Assembly: GCA_014649575.1 (NCBI GenBank)
Contig: BMTH01000019.1
Coordinates: 1 to 64,000 of the forward strand
DNA length: 64,000 nucleotides
Direction: 5' to 3'
From: Streptomyces griseoincarnatus
Lineage (GTDB): Bacteria; Actinomycetota; Actinomycetes; Streptomycetales; Streptomycetaceae
Position numbers and translations under genes: made by a program. Of this stretch, positions 33,487 to 42,526 are shown in pieces. How positions within the stretch are numbered: position 1 is the first letter of the stretch; the number at the start of each line of letters is the position of its first letter. The notes beneath the pieces were generated by a model. It saw only the letters and a program-made list of their open reading frames with translations. It was not told the origin of the DNA and did not search any database.

Positions 33487-33512
33487 CTGAAGATCACTTC
33501 AGGCTGCTTCAG
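33487..33512 (+). promoter_or_regulatory. 10-bp-phased CTTCAG hexamers, candidate response-regulator sites
   Basis: CTGAAG at 33487-33492 and CTTCAG at 33497-33502 and 33507-33512 lie one helical turn apart in the divergent region. The last two form a direct repeat of the spacing used by OmpR-family proteins. They sit 25-50 bp upstream of the regulator start and about 70-100 bp before the PepSY gene. Confidence 0.6.
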
Positions 33513-33584
33513 CCTCCGCTCAGCGTCGGTGGGCGACCTTGATGGCAGTACAGCGCGAAGCACACCGACTCGGGAGGAACGCAC

Positions 33585-34226
33585 ATGAAGCGCAACATCG
33601 TGATCGCCGTCGTCACGGCCGCGGCACTGGTGGGCGGGGGCACGGCGACGGCCCTGGCGGTCGCGGGGGACGACGACGACACGACGTCGGTGACGCGGAC
33701 GGACGACGACCGGGACGACCGCGGTGAGGACCGCTCGGACGACCGGGACGACCGCGCTGAGGACCGCTCGGACGACCGGGACGGCGATGACGACGACGGT
33801 GCGGTCCGCGCCGCCGCCGGTGGCGTGACCGCCGCCGAGGCCATCACCGCCGCGCTGAAGCACACGCCGGGTACGGCCGTCTCCGCCGAACTGGACGACG
33901 GCTCCTGGGAGGTCGACGTCCTCGCCGAGGGCGACACCTGGCACACGGTCAGCATCGCCCCGGACAGCGGCAAGGTGCTGGGCGCGCAGAAGGACGACGA
34001 GGACGACGCCGCGGAGGTGCGCGCCGCCCTCAAGGGTGCCTCGGTGACGGCCGAGGACGCGGCGAAGGCCGCGGCCGCCAAGGGGACCGTCGTCTCCGTG
34101 GATCTGGACGACGACGGCGACGACCGGGGCTGGGAGGCGGAGACCCGTGCCTCCGGCGGGGACGAGCGGGACTGGAGCGTCGGCCTGACGAGCGCTTCGG
34201 TCACGGCTGACCGCGACGACGACTGA
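33585..34226 (+). CDS. Exported PepSY-domain protein with Asp/Arg repeats
   Basis: 213 aa. A signal peptide (MKRNIVIAVVTAAALVGGGT to about residue 27) leads into a very acidic Asp/Arg tract (29-72), encoded partly by a 33-bp tandem repeat. Two PepSY units follow (AAGGVTAAEAITAALKHTPG, ~77-136, and ~140-205). PepSY domains are often peptidase inhibitors or envelope-sensing modules. It is divergent from the two-component pair and is a likely target of it. The start has AGGAACGCAC just upstream. Confidence 0.85.
   Translation: MKRNIVIAVVTAAALVGGGTATALAVAGDDDDTTSVTRTDDDRDDRGEDRSDDRDDRAEDRSDDRDGDDDDGAVRAAAGGVTAAEAITAALKHTPGTAVSAELDDGSWEVDVLAEGDTWHTVSIAPDSGKVLGAQKDDEDDAAEVRAALKGASVTAEDAAKAAAAKGTVVSVDLDDDGDDRGWEAETRASGGDERDWSVGLTSASVTADRDDD
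33705..33782 (+). repeat. 33-bp tandem repeat inside the PepSY gene
   Basis: Two copies (33705-33737, 33738-33770) that differ by one base, plus a 12-bp partial third. Each encodes DDRDDR[G/A]EDRS. The unit is a multiple of three, so copy-number change would keep the frame. Confidence 0.85.
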
Positions 34227-34291
34227 CCAAGAGTTTCCTCGCCCCCGCCGCCCCTTCCCGTCCCGACCCGGGGCTCCGCCCCGGACCCCGC

Positions 34292-34340
34292 TCCTCAAAC
34301 GCCGGAGGGGCTGATTTTCAGCCCGTCCGGCGTTTGAGGA
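34292..34340. repeat. Streptomyces intergenic palindrome
   Basis: TCCTCAAACGCCGGA (34292-34306) pairs with TCCGGCGTTTGAGGA (34326-34340). An inner GGGCTGA/TCAGCCC stem closes on a TTT loop, giving a near-continuous long hairpin. The CGTCCGGCGTTTGAGGACGAG unit is familiar as a dispersed repeat between Streptomyces genes. Here it lies between the convergent PepSY and meaB genes and probably ends both transcripts. Confidence 0.75.
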
Positions 34341-34417
34341 CGAGGCCCGCCAGGGCCGATGGGGGTCTGGGGGCGCAGCCCCCGGGGACGGGACGGGCGG
34401 GGGCGAGAACGCCGTGC

Positions 34418-35389
34418 TCAGCCGCCGGACGAGCCACCCTGGGTCAGACCCTCGACCAGCTCGTCCGCCGCCCGGTACGGGTCAAGCTGACCCGCGACGA
34501 TGCGCTCCGCGAGGGCGCCCAGGCGACGGTCGCCGTGGAGGTCGCCGATGCGCCGGCGCAGGGCCGTGACGGCGATCGTCTCGACCTCGTGGGCCGCGCG
34601 GGCGCGGCGGCGTTCCGTGAGGACGCCCCGTTCCTCCATCCACGCCCGGTGTTTCTCCAGCGCCTCGACGACCTCGTCGACGCCCTCCTGGCGGGCGGCG
34701 ACCGTCTTGACGATCGGGGGGCGCCAGTCGCCGGGGCCGCGGGACTCGCCGAGGCCCAGCATGTGGTTCAGCTCGCGGGCGGTGGCGTCCGCTCCGTCGC
34801 GGTCGGCCTTGTTGACCACGTAGACGTCGCCGATCTCCAGGATTCCGGCCTTGGCGGCCTGGATGCCGTCGCCCATGCCGGGGGCGAGGAGGACCACGGA
34901 GGTGTCGGCCTGGGAGGCGATCTCCACCTCCGACTGGCCGACGCCCACCGTCTCGACGAGGATCACGTCGCAGCCGGCCGCGTCCAGGACGCGGATGGCC
35001 TGCGGCGCGGCCCAGGCGAGGCCGCCCAGGTGGCCGCGGGTGGCCATGGAGCGGATGTAGACGCCCGGGTCGGAGGCGTGCTCCGACATCCGGACGCGGT
35101 CGCCGAGCAGGGCGCCCCCGGAGAAGGGGGAGGACGGGTCGACGGCCAGGACGCCGACCCGCTTGCCCTGTTTGCGGTACGCGGTCACCAGAGCCGAGGT
35201 GGACGTCGACTTGCCGACGCCAGGGGAGCCGGTGAGACCGACCACGTAGGCGTTGCCCGCGAGCGGCGCGAGGGCCGCCATGACCTCCCTGAGCTGCGGT
35301 GACGCCCCCTCCACCAGGGAGATCAGCCGGGCCACGGCCCGTGGCCTGCCCTCTCTGGCCTGGGCCACCAGAGTGGAGACGTCCTGCAT
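34418..35389 (-). CDS. meaB: Methylmalonyl-CoA mutase-associated G-protein chaperone MeaB
   Basis: 323 aa; a SIMIBI-class GTPase that loads and protects the B12 cofactor of acyl-CoA mutases. P-loop GLTGSPGVGKST; VLAVDPSSPFSGGALLGDRV; ETVGVGQSE; NKADRDGAD. ATG 35389 is preferred to GTG 35392 because GGAG lies 5 nt before the ATG. Its clients would include isobutyryl-CoA mutase (25075-26775) and methylmalonyl-CoA mutase. The neighbouring epimerase and thiolase support an acyl-CoA role. Confidence 0.93.
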   Translation of the reverse strand: MQDVSTLVAQAREGRPRAVARLISLVEGASPQLREVMAALAPLAGNAYVVGLTGSPGVGKSTSTSALVTAYRKQGKRVGVLAVDPSSPFSGGALLGDRVRMSEHASDPGVYIRSMATRGHLGGLAWAAPQAIRVLDAAGCDVILVETVGVGQSEVEIASQADTSVVLLAPGMGDGIQAAKAGILEIGDVYVVNKADRDGADATARELNHMLGLGESRGPGDWRPPIVKTVAARQEGVDEVVEALEKHRAWMEERGVLTERRRARAAHEVETIAVTALRRRIGDLHGDRRLGALAERIVAGQLDPYRAADELVEGLTQGGSSGG

Positions 35390-35429
35390 CACAGCTCCGT
35401 TCGCGTAAGGGAAGTCGACAACAACCGGG

Positions 35430-36653
35430 TCAGGCCTTGGGTACTCGCACGATCAGCGCGTCACCCTGGCCGCCGCCACCGCAGAGCGCCGCGGCGCCGA
35501 CACCGCCGCCGCGCCGCTTCAGCTCCAGCGCCAGGTGCAGCACCAGCCGCGCGCCGGACATCCCGATCGGGTGACCGAGGGCGATGGCGCCACCGTTGAC
35601 GTTCACCTTTTCGGTGGAAACGCCGAGGTCCTTCATTGACTGGACGGCAACCGCGGCGAAGGCCTCGTTGATCTCGATCAGGTCGAGGTCGGAGACCTCC
35701 ATGCCCTCCTTCTTGAGAGCGTGGCGGATGGCGTTCGACGGCTGCGACTGGAGCGAGTTGTCGGGGCCGGCCACGTTGCCGTGGGCGCCGATCTCGGCGA
35801 TCCACTCCAGGCCCAGCTCCTGCGCCTTGGCCTTGCTCATCACGACCACGGCCGCCGCACCGTCCGAGATCTGCGAGGAGGAGCCGGCGGTGATGGTGCC
35901 GTCCTTGGCGAAGGCGGGGCGCAGCTTGCCGAGGGACTCGGCGGTGGTGTCGCCGCGGATGCCCTCGTCCTTGCTGAAGAGCACCGGGTCGCCCTTGCGC
36001 TGCGGGATCTCGACCGGGGTGATCTCGGCCTCGAAGACGCCGTTCTTCTGCGCGGCGGCGGCCCGCTGGTGGGACAGGGCGGCGATCTCGTCCTGCTCCG
36101 GGCGGGCGATGCCGAGACGGGTGTTGTGCTTCTCGGTCGACTCGCCCATGGCGATGTTCTCGAAGGAGTCGGTCAGGCCGTCGTGCGCCATCGCGTCGAG
36201 CATCTGCACCGCGCCGTACTTGTAGCCCTCGCGGGACTTCGGCAGCAGGTGGGGGGCGTTGGTCATGGACTCCTGGCCGCCCGCCACGACCACGTCGAAC
36301 TCGCCCGCGCGGATGAGCTGGTCGGCCAGCGCGATGGCGTCGAGGCCGGAGAGGCACACCTTGTTGACGGTGAGCGCCGGGACGTTCATCGGGATGCCGG
36401 CCTTCACGGCCGCCTGGCGCGCCGGGATCTGCCCCGCCCCGGCCTGGAGCACCTGCCCCATGATCACGTACTGGACCTGGTCGCCGCCGATCCCCGCACG
36501 GTCGAGGGCGGCCTTGATCGCGAAGCCGCCGAGGTCGGCTCCGGAGAACGACTTCAGCGAACCGAGCAGCCGACCCATCGGGGTGCGGGCGCCCGCGACG
36601 ATGACGGACGTCGTGCCGTTCGTTGCGGATGATGCAGAAGATGCAGAAGTCAT
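35430..36653 (-). CDS. Acetyl-CoA C-acetyltransferase (thiolase)
   Basis: 407 aa; condenses two acetyl-CoA to acetoacetyl-CoA, or the reverse. The active-site Cys is C100 (NKVCLSGLDAIALA; most thiolases have CGSG, here CLSG). His is in GHPIGMSGARL and the second Cys in ALCGGGGQGDAL. An unusual Ser/Ala-rich start (MTSASSASSATNGTTS) precedes the fold. It lies 37 bp upstream of meaB on the same strand. The product could enter the ethylmalonyl-CoA or butyryl-CoA route with Hbd (52906). Confidence 0.92.
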   Translation of the reverse strand: MTSASSASSATNGTTSVIVAGARTPMGRLLGSLKSFSGADLGGFAIKAALDRAGIGGDQVQYVIMGQVLQAGAGQIPARQAAVKAGIPMNVPALTVNKVCLSGLDAIALADQLIRAGEFDVVVAGGQESMTNAPHLLPKSREGYKYGAVQMLDAMAHDGLTDSFENIAMGESTEKHNTRLGIARPEQDEIAALSHQRAAAAQKNGVFEAEITPVEIPQRKGDPVLFSKDEGIRGDTTAESLGKLRPAFAKDGTITAGSSSQISDGAAAVVVMSKAKAQELGLEWIAEIGAHGNVAGPDNSLQSQPSNAIRHALKKEGMEVSDLDLIEINEAFAAVAVQSMKDLGVSTEKVNVNGGAIALGHPIGMSGARLVLHLALELKRRGGGVGAAALCGGGGQGDALIVRVPKA

Positions 36654-36800
36654 GAGCTGCGGTCCCCTTCCGGCTGCACAGCCGAGGAGTGAACGAGGGT
36701 TTACTTCGAATGTACTGACGTGCGGGCGACCCCGTCATCGGCCTTTCGGTGTGATCGCGCGCACGTTGCGTAACCGCCCCGGGCGCGCTGCACTGAATCC

Positions 36801-37241
36801 ATGCTGACGCGAATCGACCACATCGGGATCGCCTGCTTCGACCTCGACAAGACCGTGGAGTTCTACCGCTCCACCTACGGCTTCGAGGTCTTCCACTCGG
36901 AGGTCAACGAGGAGCAGGGCGTGCGCGAGGCCATGCTCAAGATCAACGAGACCTCGGACGGCGGGGCCTCCTACCTGCAGCTCCTCGAGCCGACCCGCGA
37001 GGACTCCACCGTCGCCAAGTGGCTCGCGAAGAACGGCGAGGGCGTCCACCACATCGCTTTCGGTACGGCGGACGTCGACGCGGAGGCGGCCGACATCAAG
37101 GAGAAGGGCGTACGCGTTCTGTACGAAGAGCCCCGGCGCGGTTCCATGGGGTCACGGATCACCTTCCTGCACCCGAAGGACTGCCACGGCGTACTGACAG
37201 AACTGGTCACTTCCGCGCCCGTTGAGTCGTCCGAGCACTGA
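36801..37241 (+). CDS. mce: Methylmalonyl-CoA epimerase
   Basis: 146 aa; a vicinal-oxygen-chelate (VOC) metalloenzyme that interconverts (2R)- and (2S)-methylmalonyl-CoA. MLTRIDHIGIACFDLDKTVE holds the first metal His (H7). GEGVHHIAFG and CHGVLTELVT hold the later metal and catalytic residues. Two betaalphabetabetabeta units fit the length. It is divergent from the thiolase-meaB unit. No mutase gene is adjacent. Confidence 0.93.
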   Translation: MLTRIDHIGIACFDLDKTVEFYRSTYGFEVFHSEVNEEQGVREAMLKINETSDGGASYLQLLEPTREDSTVAKWLAKNGEGVHHIAFGTADVDAEAADIKEKGVRVLYEEPRRGSMGSRITFLHPKDCHGVLTELVTSAPVESSEH

Positions 37242-37467
37242 CCCACGTACATAAGGGCCGGTAGGGTTGGGTCTGGTCGCCGCTCGAAGCGTGGTGACCG
37301 GGTCCCGTCGTGTTCGGCGACGGGATCGCCGGGGCCGGGTGGCGGGGGGCGAGCGCGGGGCAGCAGCCCATGCTCCGCCGATGATCTGACACCATTCCCC
37401 GGGGGCTCCGTTCGGGATGGGCGGAGCTCGGCCAGACTTGCGACCAGGGGACGGATGGGACCGCGCA

Positions 37468-40400
37468 GTGCGGGGCTACGAGAGCCAGGAGCGAGAGCCG
37501 GCGGCTGACGTCGACCACCTCTCTCGGTTCGAAGCCGAGATGAAGCGGCTGAAGACCGAGCGGGAAAAGGCGATCCAGCACGCCGAGGACCTCGGCTACC
37601 AGGTCGAGGTGCTGCGCGCCAAGCTGCACGAGGCGCGGCGCACCATCATGTCCCGCCCCGCCTACGACGGCGGCGACATCGGCTACCAGGCCGAGCAGTT
37701 GCTCCGCAACGCGCAGCTGCAGGCCGACCAGCTGCGCGCGGACGCCGAGCGGGAGCTGAGCCAGGCCCGCGCCCAGACCCAGCGCATCCTCCAGGAGCAC
37801 GCCGAGCAGGCCGCCCGCCTCCAGGCGGAGCTGCACCAGGAGGCGGTGACCCGGCGCCAGCAGCTCGACCAGGAGCTGGCGGAGCGCCGCCAGACCGTCG
37901 AGACGCACGTCAACGAGAACGTGGCGTGGGCGGAGCAGCTGCGGGCCCGCACCGAGGAGCAGGCCCGCCGCCTGATGGAGGAGACCCGCGCCGAGCGGGA
38001 GCAGGCCCTGGCCGCCGCGCGCGAGGAGGCCGAGCGGCTGACCGCCGAGGCCCGCCGCCGCCTGCAGAGCGACGCGGAGGCGGCCCGCAGCGAGGCCGAG
38101 CAGTTGCTGCGCCGCGCCCGCACGGACGCCGAGCGGCTGCTGAACGCCGCGTCGACGCAGGCCCAGGAGGCCACCGAGCACGCCGAGCAGCTGCGCACGT
38201 CGACGGTCACCGAGTCGGAGTCGGCGCGCCGCCAGGCGCAGGAGATGAGCCGGGCCGCCGAGGAGCGGATGGCCGAGGCGGAGAGCGCGCTGCGCGAGGC
38301 GCGCTCCGAGGCCGAGAAGGTGCTCGCCGAGGCGAAGGAGGCCGCCGCCAAGGCGCTGGCGTCCGCCGAGGCCGCCAACGAGACCCGCACACGTACCGCC
38401 AAGGAGCAGGTGGCACGGCTGGTCAGCGAGGCCACCAAGGAGGCCGAGTCCACCAAGGCGGACGCCGAGCAGCTGGTCGCCGACGCCCGCGCCGAGGCCG
38501 AGAAGATCGTCGCGGAGGCCGCGGAGAAGGCCCGTACGCTCACCGCGGAGGAGTCGGCCACCCAGCTGTCCAAGGCGGCCAAGACCGCCGAGGACGTGCT
38601 CAACAAGGCCTCCGAGGAGGCCAAGCGGACCACCAAGGCGGCCGCCGAGGAGGCCGAGCGGATCCGCCGCGAGGCGGAAGCCGAGGCGGACCGCCTGCGC
38701 GCCGAGGCGCACGACATCGCCGAGGAGCTCAAGGGCGCGGCGAAGGACGACACCAAGGAGTACCGCGCCAAGACGGTCGAGCTGCAGGAGGAGGCGCGCC
38801 GGCTGCGCGGCGAGGCCGAGCAGCTGCGCGCCGACGCGGTCGCCGAGGGCGAGAAGATCCGCGCGGAGGCCCGTAAGGAGGCCGTGGCGCAGATCGAGGA
38901 GGCGGCCACATCCGCCGAGGAGCTGCTCGCCAAGGCCAAGGCGGACGCGGACGAACTGCGGTCCACCGCGCAGACGGACAGCGAGAAGGTCCGCACCGAG
39001 GCCATCGAGCGCGCCACGACGCTGCGCCGGCAGGCCGAGGAGACCCTGGAGCGCACCCGCAAGGAGGCCGAGCGGCACCGCGCGGAGGCCGTGGAGCAGG
39101 CCGACGCGCTCAAGGAGGACGCCGAGCGGGCCGCGCGCGAGCTGCGCGAGGAGACCGAGCGGGCCGTCGAGGCGCGGCGCGCGGAGGCGGCCGACGAGCT
39201 GACCCGGCTGCACACGGAGGCCGAGGAGCGCCTCGCCTCGGCCGAGCAGGCGTTGAGCGACGCGCGCGAGGAGGCCGCCCGGATCCGCCGCGAGGCGTCC
39301 GAGGAGGCCGAGCGGCTGCGCACGGAGGCCGCCGAGCGGATCCGTACGCTCCGGCAGCAGGCCGAACAGGAGGCCGAGCGGCTGCGCGACGAGGCCGCCG
39401 CGGACGCGTCGGCGTCCCGGGCGGAGGGCGAGGCCGTCGCCGTGCGGCTGCGGTCGGAGGCCGCGGCCGAGGCGGAGCGGCTCAAGGCCGAGGCGCAGGA
39501 CAGCGCGGACCGGATGCGCGCGGAGGCCCAGGCGGCCGCCGAGCGGATCGGCACCGAGGCGTCCGAGACGCTGGCGGCGGCGCAGGAGGAGGCCGCCCGG
39601 CGGCGCCGGGAGGCGGAGGAACTCCTCGGGGCGGCCCGCGAGGAGGCCGACGAGGAGCGCCGGCGGGCCCGCGAGCAGAGCGAGGAGCTGCTGGCGGCGG
39701 CGCGCACCCGGGTGGAGGATGCGCAGACCGAGGCCGTACGGCTGGTCGAGGAGGCGGACCGGCGCGCCACGGAGATGGTGTCGGCGGCCGAACAGCACGC
39801 CCAGCAGGTGCGGGACTCCGTCGCGGGGCTGCACGAGCAGGCGCAGGAGGAGATCACCGGGCTGCGCAGCGCCGCCGAGCACGCGGCGGAGCGCACCCGG
39901 CGCGAGGCCGAGGAGGAGGCGGACCGGGTCCGCGCCGACGCCTACGCGGAGCGGGAGCGGGCCAGCGAGGACGCGGGCCGGATGCGGCGCGAGGCGCAGG
40001 GGGAGGCCGAGGAGGCCAAGTCCCTGGCGGACCGCACGGTTTCGGAGGCGATCACGGAGGCGGACCGGATCCGCGCCGAGGTCTCCGAGCACGCGCAGCG
40101 ACTGCGCACCGAGGCGTCCGACGCGGTCGCCGAGGCCGAGCAGGCCGCGGCGCGCACCCGGGCGGAGGCCCGCGAGGACGCCAACCGGATCCGTTCGGAC
40201 GCGGCGACGCAGGCGGACACGCTCATCACCGAGGCGCGCAGCGAGGCGGAGCGGCTCACCGACGAGACGGTCACCGAGGCCGAGCGGGTGCGTTCGGAGT
40301 CGGTGGCCAAGGCGGAGAAGCTGATCGCGGACGCCACCGGCGACGCGGAGCGGCTGCGCGCCGAGGCCGCCGAGACCGTGGGGTCCGCCCAGCAGCGGGC

Positions 40401-41316
40401 GGAGCGGCTGCGGCACGAGGCCGAGCGGGTCAAGGCGGACGCGGAGTCGGAGGCGGAGCGGCTGGTGTCCTCCGCGCGCGAGGAGGCCGAGCGGACGCTG
40501 GACGACGCCCGCAAGGAGGCCAACAAGCGGCGTTCGGAGGCGGCCGAGCAGGTCGACACCCTCATCACGGAGACCACCGCCGAGGCGGACAAGCTGCTCA
40601 CGGAGGCGCAGCAGCAGGCGCTGAAGACCACGGCCGACGCCGAGTCGCAGGCGGACACCATGGTGGGCGCGGCCCGCAGCGAGGCCGAGCGGCTGGTGTC
40701 CGAGGCGCGGGTCGAGGGCAACTCCCTGGTGGAGAAGGCCCGTACGGACGCCGACGAGCTGCTGGTCGGCGCGCGCCGGGACGCGACGCAGATCCGGGAG
40801 CGCGCGGAGGAGCTGCGCGACCGCATCACCACCGAGATCGAGGAGCTGCACGAGCGGGCCCGGCGCGAGGCCGCCGAGACCATGAAGTCCGCCGGCGACC
40901 GCTGCGACGCGCTGATCAAGGCCGCGGAGGAGCAGCTTGCCAAGGCGGAGGCCAAGGCGAAGGAGCTCGTCTCCGAGGCCAACTCCGAGGCGGGCAAGGT
41001 GCGCATCGCCGCCGTGAAGAAGGCCGAGGGCCTTCTGAAGGAGGCGGAGCAGAAGAAGGCCACGCTCGTGAAGGAGGCCGAGGAGCTGAAGGCCGAGGCG
41101 GTGCGCGAGGCACGGCGCACCGTCGAGGAGGGCAAGCGCGAGCTGGAGGTCCTCGTCCGGCGCCGCGAGGACATCAACGCGGAGATCTCGCGCGTCCAGG
41201 ACGTCCTGGAGGCCCTGGAGTCCTTCGAGGCCCCGGCGGGCGGCAAGGACAACGGCGTCAAGGCGGGGGCCGCGGCCGGCGCTACCCGTACGGGTGGCAA
41301 GTCAGCCGAGAACTAG
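37468..41316 (+). CDS. scy: Scy, giant coiled-coil polarity scaffold
   Basis: 1282 aa from GTG 37468; an upstream ATG at 37417 would add 17 residues. After a short head (RGYESQEREPAADVDHLSRF) nearly the whole protein is coiled coil rich in Ala, Glu, Arg, Asp and Lys, with recurrent AEAEA, EERAEEL-like and REEAER units. Members of this family have a 51-residue hendecad-containing repeat. A Gly/Ala tail closes it. Scy scaffolds the polarisome at hyphal tips, recruits DivIVA and FilP, and sets tip number. Position directly before filP confirms the call. Size fits S. coelicolor Scy (~1,326 aa), slightly shorter. Confidence 0.93.
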   Translation: MRGYESQEREPAADVDHLSRFEAEMKRLKTEREKAIQHAEDLGYQVEVLRAKLHEARRTIMSRPAYDGGDIGYQAEQLLRNAQLQADQLRADAERELSQARAQTQRILQEHAEQAARLQAELHQEAVTRRQQLDQELAERRQTVETHVNENVAWAEQLRARTEEQARRLMEETRAEREQALAAAREEAERLTAEARRRLQSDAEAARSEAEQLLRRARTDAERLLNAASTQAQEATEHAEQLRTSTVTESESARRQAQEMSRAAEERMAEAESALREARSEAEKVLAEAKEAAAKALASAEAANETRTRTAKEQVARLVSEATKEAESTKADAEQLVADARAEAEKIVAEAAEKARTLTAEESATQLSKAAKTAEDVLNKASEEAKRTTKAAAEEAERIRREAEAEADRLRAEAHDIAEELKGAAKDDTKEYRAKTVELQEEARRLRGEAEQLRADAVAEGEKIRAEARKEAVAQIEEAATSAEELLAKAKADADELRSTAQTDSEKVRTEAIERATTLRRQAEETLERTRKEAERHRAEAVEQADALKEDAERAARELREETERAVEARRAEAADELTRLHTEAEERLASAEQALSDAREEAARIRREASEEAERLRTEAAERIRTLRQQAEQEAERLRDEAAADASASRAEGEAVAVRLRSEAAAEAERLKAEAQDSADRMRAEAQAAAERIGTEASETLAAAQEEAARRRREAEELLGAAREEADEERRRAREQSEELLAAARTRVEDAQTEAVRLVEEADRRATEMVSAAEQHAQQVRDSVAGLHEQAQEEITGLRSAAEHAAERTRREAEEEADRVRADAYAERERASEDAGRMRREAQGEAEEAKSLADRTVSEAITEADRIRAEVSEHAQRLRTEASDAVAEAEQAAARTRAEAREDANRIRSDAATQADTLITEARSEAERLTDETVTEAERVRSESVAKAEKLIADATGDAERLRAEAAETVGSAQQRAERLRHEAERVKADAESEAERLVSSAREEAERTLDDARKEANKRRSEAAEQVDTLITETTAEADKLLTEAQQQALKTTADAESQADTMVGAARSEAERLVSEARVEGNSLVEKARTDADELLVGARRDATQIRERAEELRDRITTEIEELHERARREAAETMKSAGDRCDALIKAAEEQLAKAEAKAKELVSEANSEAGKVRIAAVKKAEGLLKEAEQKKATLVKEAEELKAEAVREARRTVEEGKRELEVLVRRREDINAEISRVQDVLEALESFEAPAGGKDNGVKAGAAAGATRTGGKSAEN

Positions 41317-41499
41317 CAAACCGGGCTAAATCCCTTGTACGGTGAGGGCTTTGACCATGGCTTTGGCAAGGCTTCCGGCGGCGAGCCACTCAAAAGGGGT
41401 GTCATCTTCCGTATCAAACGTGCATCCGCTCGATGACACAGCGCTTCGGCCCCTAGGATTCCACCTATCACCTCACCGGTCTCATTCGACAGGAACCCC

Positions 41500-42438
41500 A
41501 TGAGCGACACTTCCCCCTACGGCTTCGAGCTTGTGCGGCGTGGGTACGACCGCGCTCAGGTGGACGAACGTATCTCCAAGCTCGTCTCCGACCGTGACAG
41601 CGCTCTCGCCCGCATCACCGCTCTGGAAAAGCGCATCGAAGAGCTCCACCTCGAGACGCAGAACGCCCAGGCCCAGATCAACGACGCCGAGCCGTCGTAC
41701 GCGGGTCTCGGCGCGCGGGTGGAGAAGATCCTCCGTCTCGCCGAGGAGGAGGCCAAGGACCTGCGCGAGGAGGCCCGGCGCGCCGCGGAGCAGCACCGCG
41801 AGCTCGCCGAGTCGGCCGCCCAGCAGGTGCGCAACGACGCCGAGTCCTACGCCGCCGAGCGCAAGGCCAAGGCTGAGGACGAAGGCGCCCGGATCGTCGA
41901 GAAGGCCCAGGGCGAGGCCGCCCAGCTCCGCTCCGACGCGCAGAAGGACGCCCAGTCCAAGCGCGAGGAGGCGGACGCCCTCTTCGAGGAGACCCGCGCC
42001 AAGGCCGCCCAGGCCGCCGCGGACTTCGAGACGAACCTGGCGAAGCGTCGCGAGCAGTCCGAGCGCGACCTGGCCTCGCGTCAGGCCAAGGCCGAGAAGC
42101 GCCTCGCGGAGATCGAGCACCGCGCGGAGCAGCTCCGCCTGGAGGCCGAGAAGCTGCGCACCGACGCCGAGCGCCGGGCCCGCCAGACGGTGGAGACCGC
42201 CCAGCGCCAGGCCGAGGACATCGTGGCCGACGCCAACGCCAAGGCCGATCGGATCCGTTCGGAGTCCGAGCGCGAGCTGGCGGCGCTGACCAACCGCCGC
42301 GACTCCATCAACGCCCAGCTGACCAACGTCCGCGAGATGCTGGCGACCCTCACGGGTGCCGCGGTCGCCGCCACCGGCGCGCCCGCCACCGAGGACGAGC
42401 CCGTCTCCCGCGGCGTCCCGGCGCAGCAGTCCCGGTAA
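41500..42438 (+). CDS. filP: FilP, intermediate-filament-like cytoskeletal protein
   Basis: 312 aa. The N terminus (SPYGFELVRRGYDRAQVDER) is the DivIVA/FilP-like motif that begins many actinobacterial coiled-coil proteins. A continuous coiled coil runs from ~20 to ~285, followed by a short Ala/Thr/Pro tail. FilP forms filaments below the tip and gives rigidity to hyphae. It works with Scy and DivIVA. A TAGGAT at 41454-41459 may be a -10 of its own promoter. A 17-bp terminator follows. Confidence 0.94.
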   Translation: MSDTSPYGFELVRRGYDRAQVDERISKLVSDRDSALARITALEKRIEELHLETQNAQAQINDAEPSYAGLGARVEKILRLAEEEAKDLREEARRAAEQHRELAESAAQQVRNDAESYAAERKAKAEDEGARIVEKAQGEAAQLRSDAQKDAQSKREEADALFEETRAKAAQAAADFETNLAKRREQSERDLASRQAKAEKRLAEIEHRAEQLRLEAEKLRTDAERRARQTVETAQRQAEDIVADANAKADRIRSESERELAALTNRRDSINAQLTNVREMLATLTGAAVAATGAPATEDEPVSRGVPAQQSR

Positions 42439-42469
42439 CTCCACCGGAGCACCGGCGAACGGACCCAAG

Positions 42470-42507
42470 GCGAAGCCCTCTGCCACTGCGGTGGCAGAGG
42501 GCTTCGC
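42470..42507 (+). terminator. Strong hairpin terminator after filP
   Basis: A 17-nt perfect stem, 42470-42486 with 42491-42507, and a TGCG loop. It separates filP from the ABC transporter genes. Confidence 0.85.
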
Positions 42508-42526
42508 CCCGTTCTAGCGTGGCCGC

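Noticed and set aside
37207..41300. Very long antisense open frames over scy
   Set aside because: They follow from GC-rich coiled-coil codons on the plus strand. Their products are Leu/Arg/Gly-biased without domains, and the plus-strand frame is a recognised protein.
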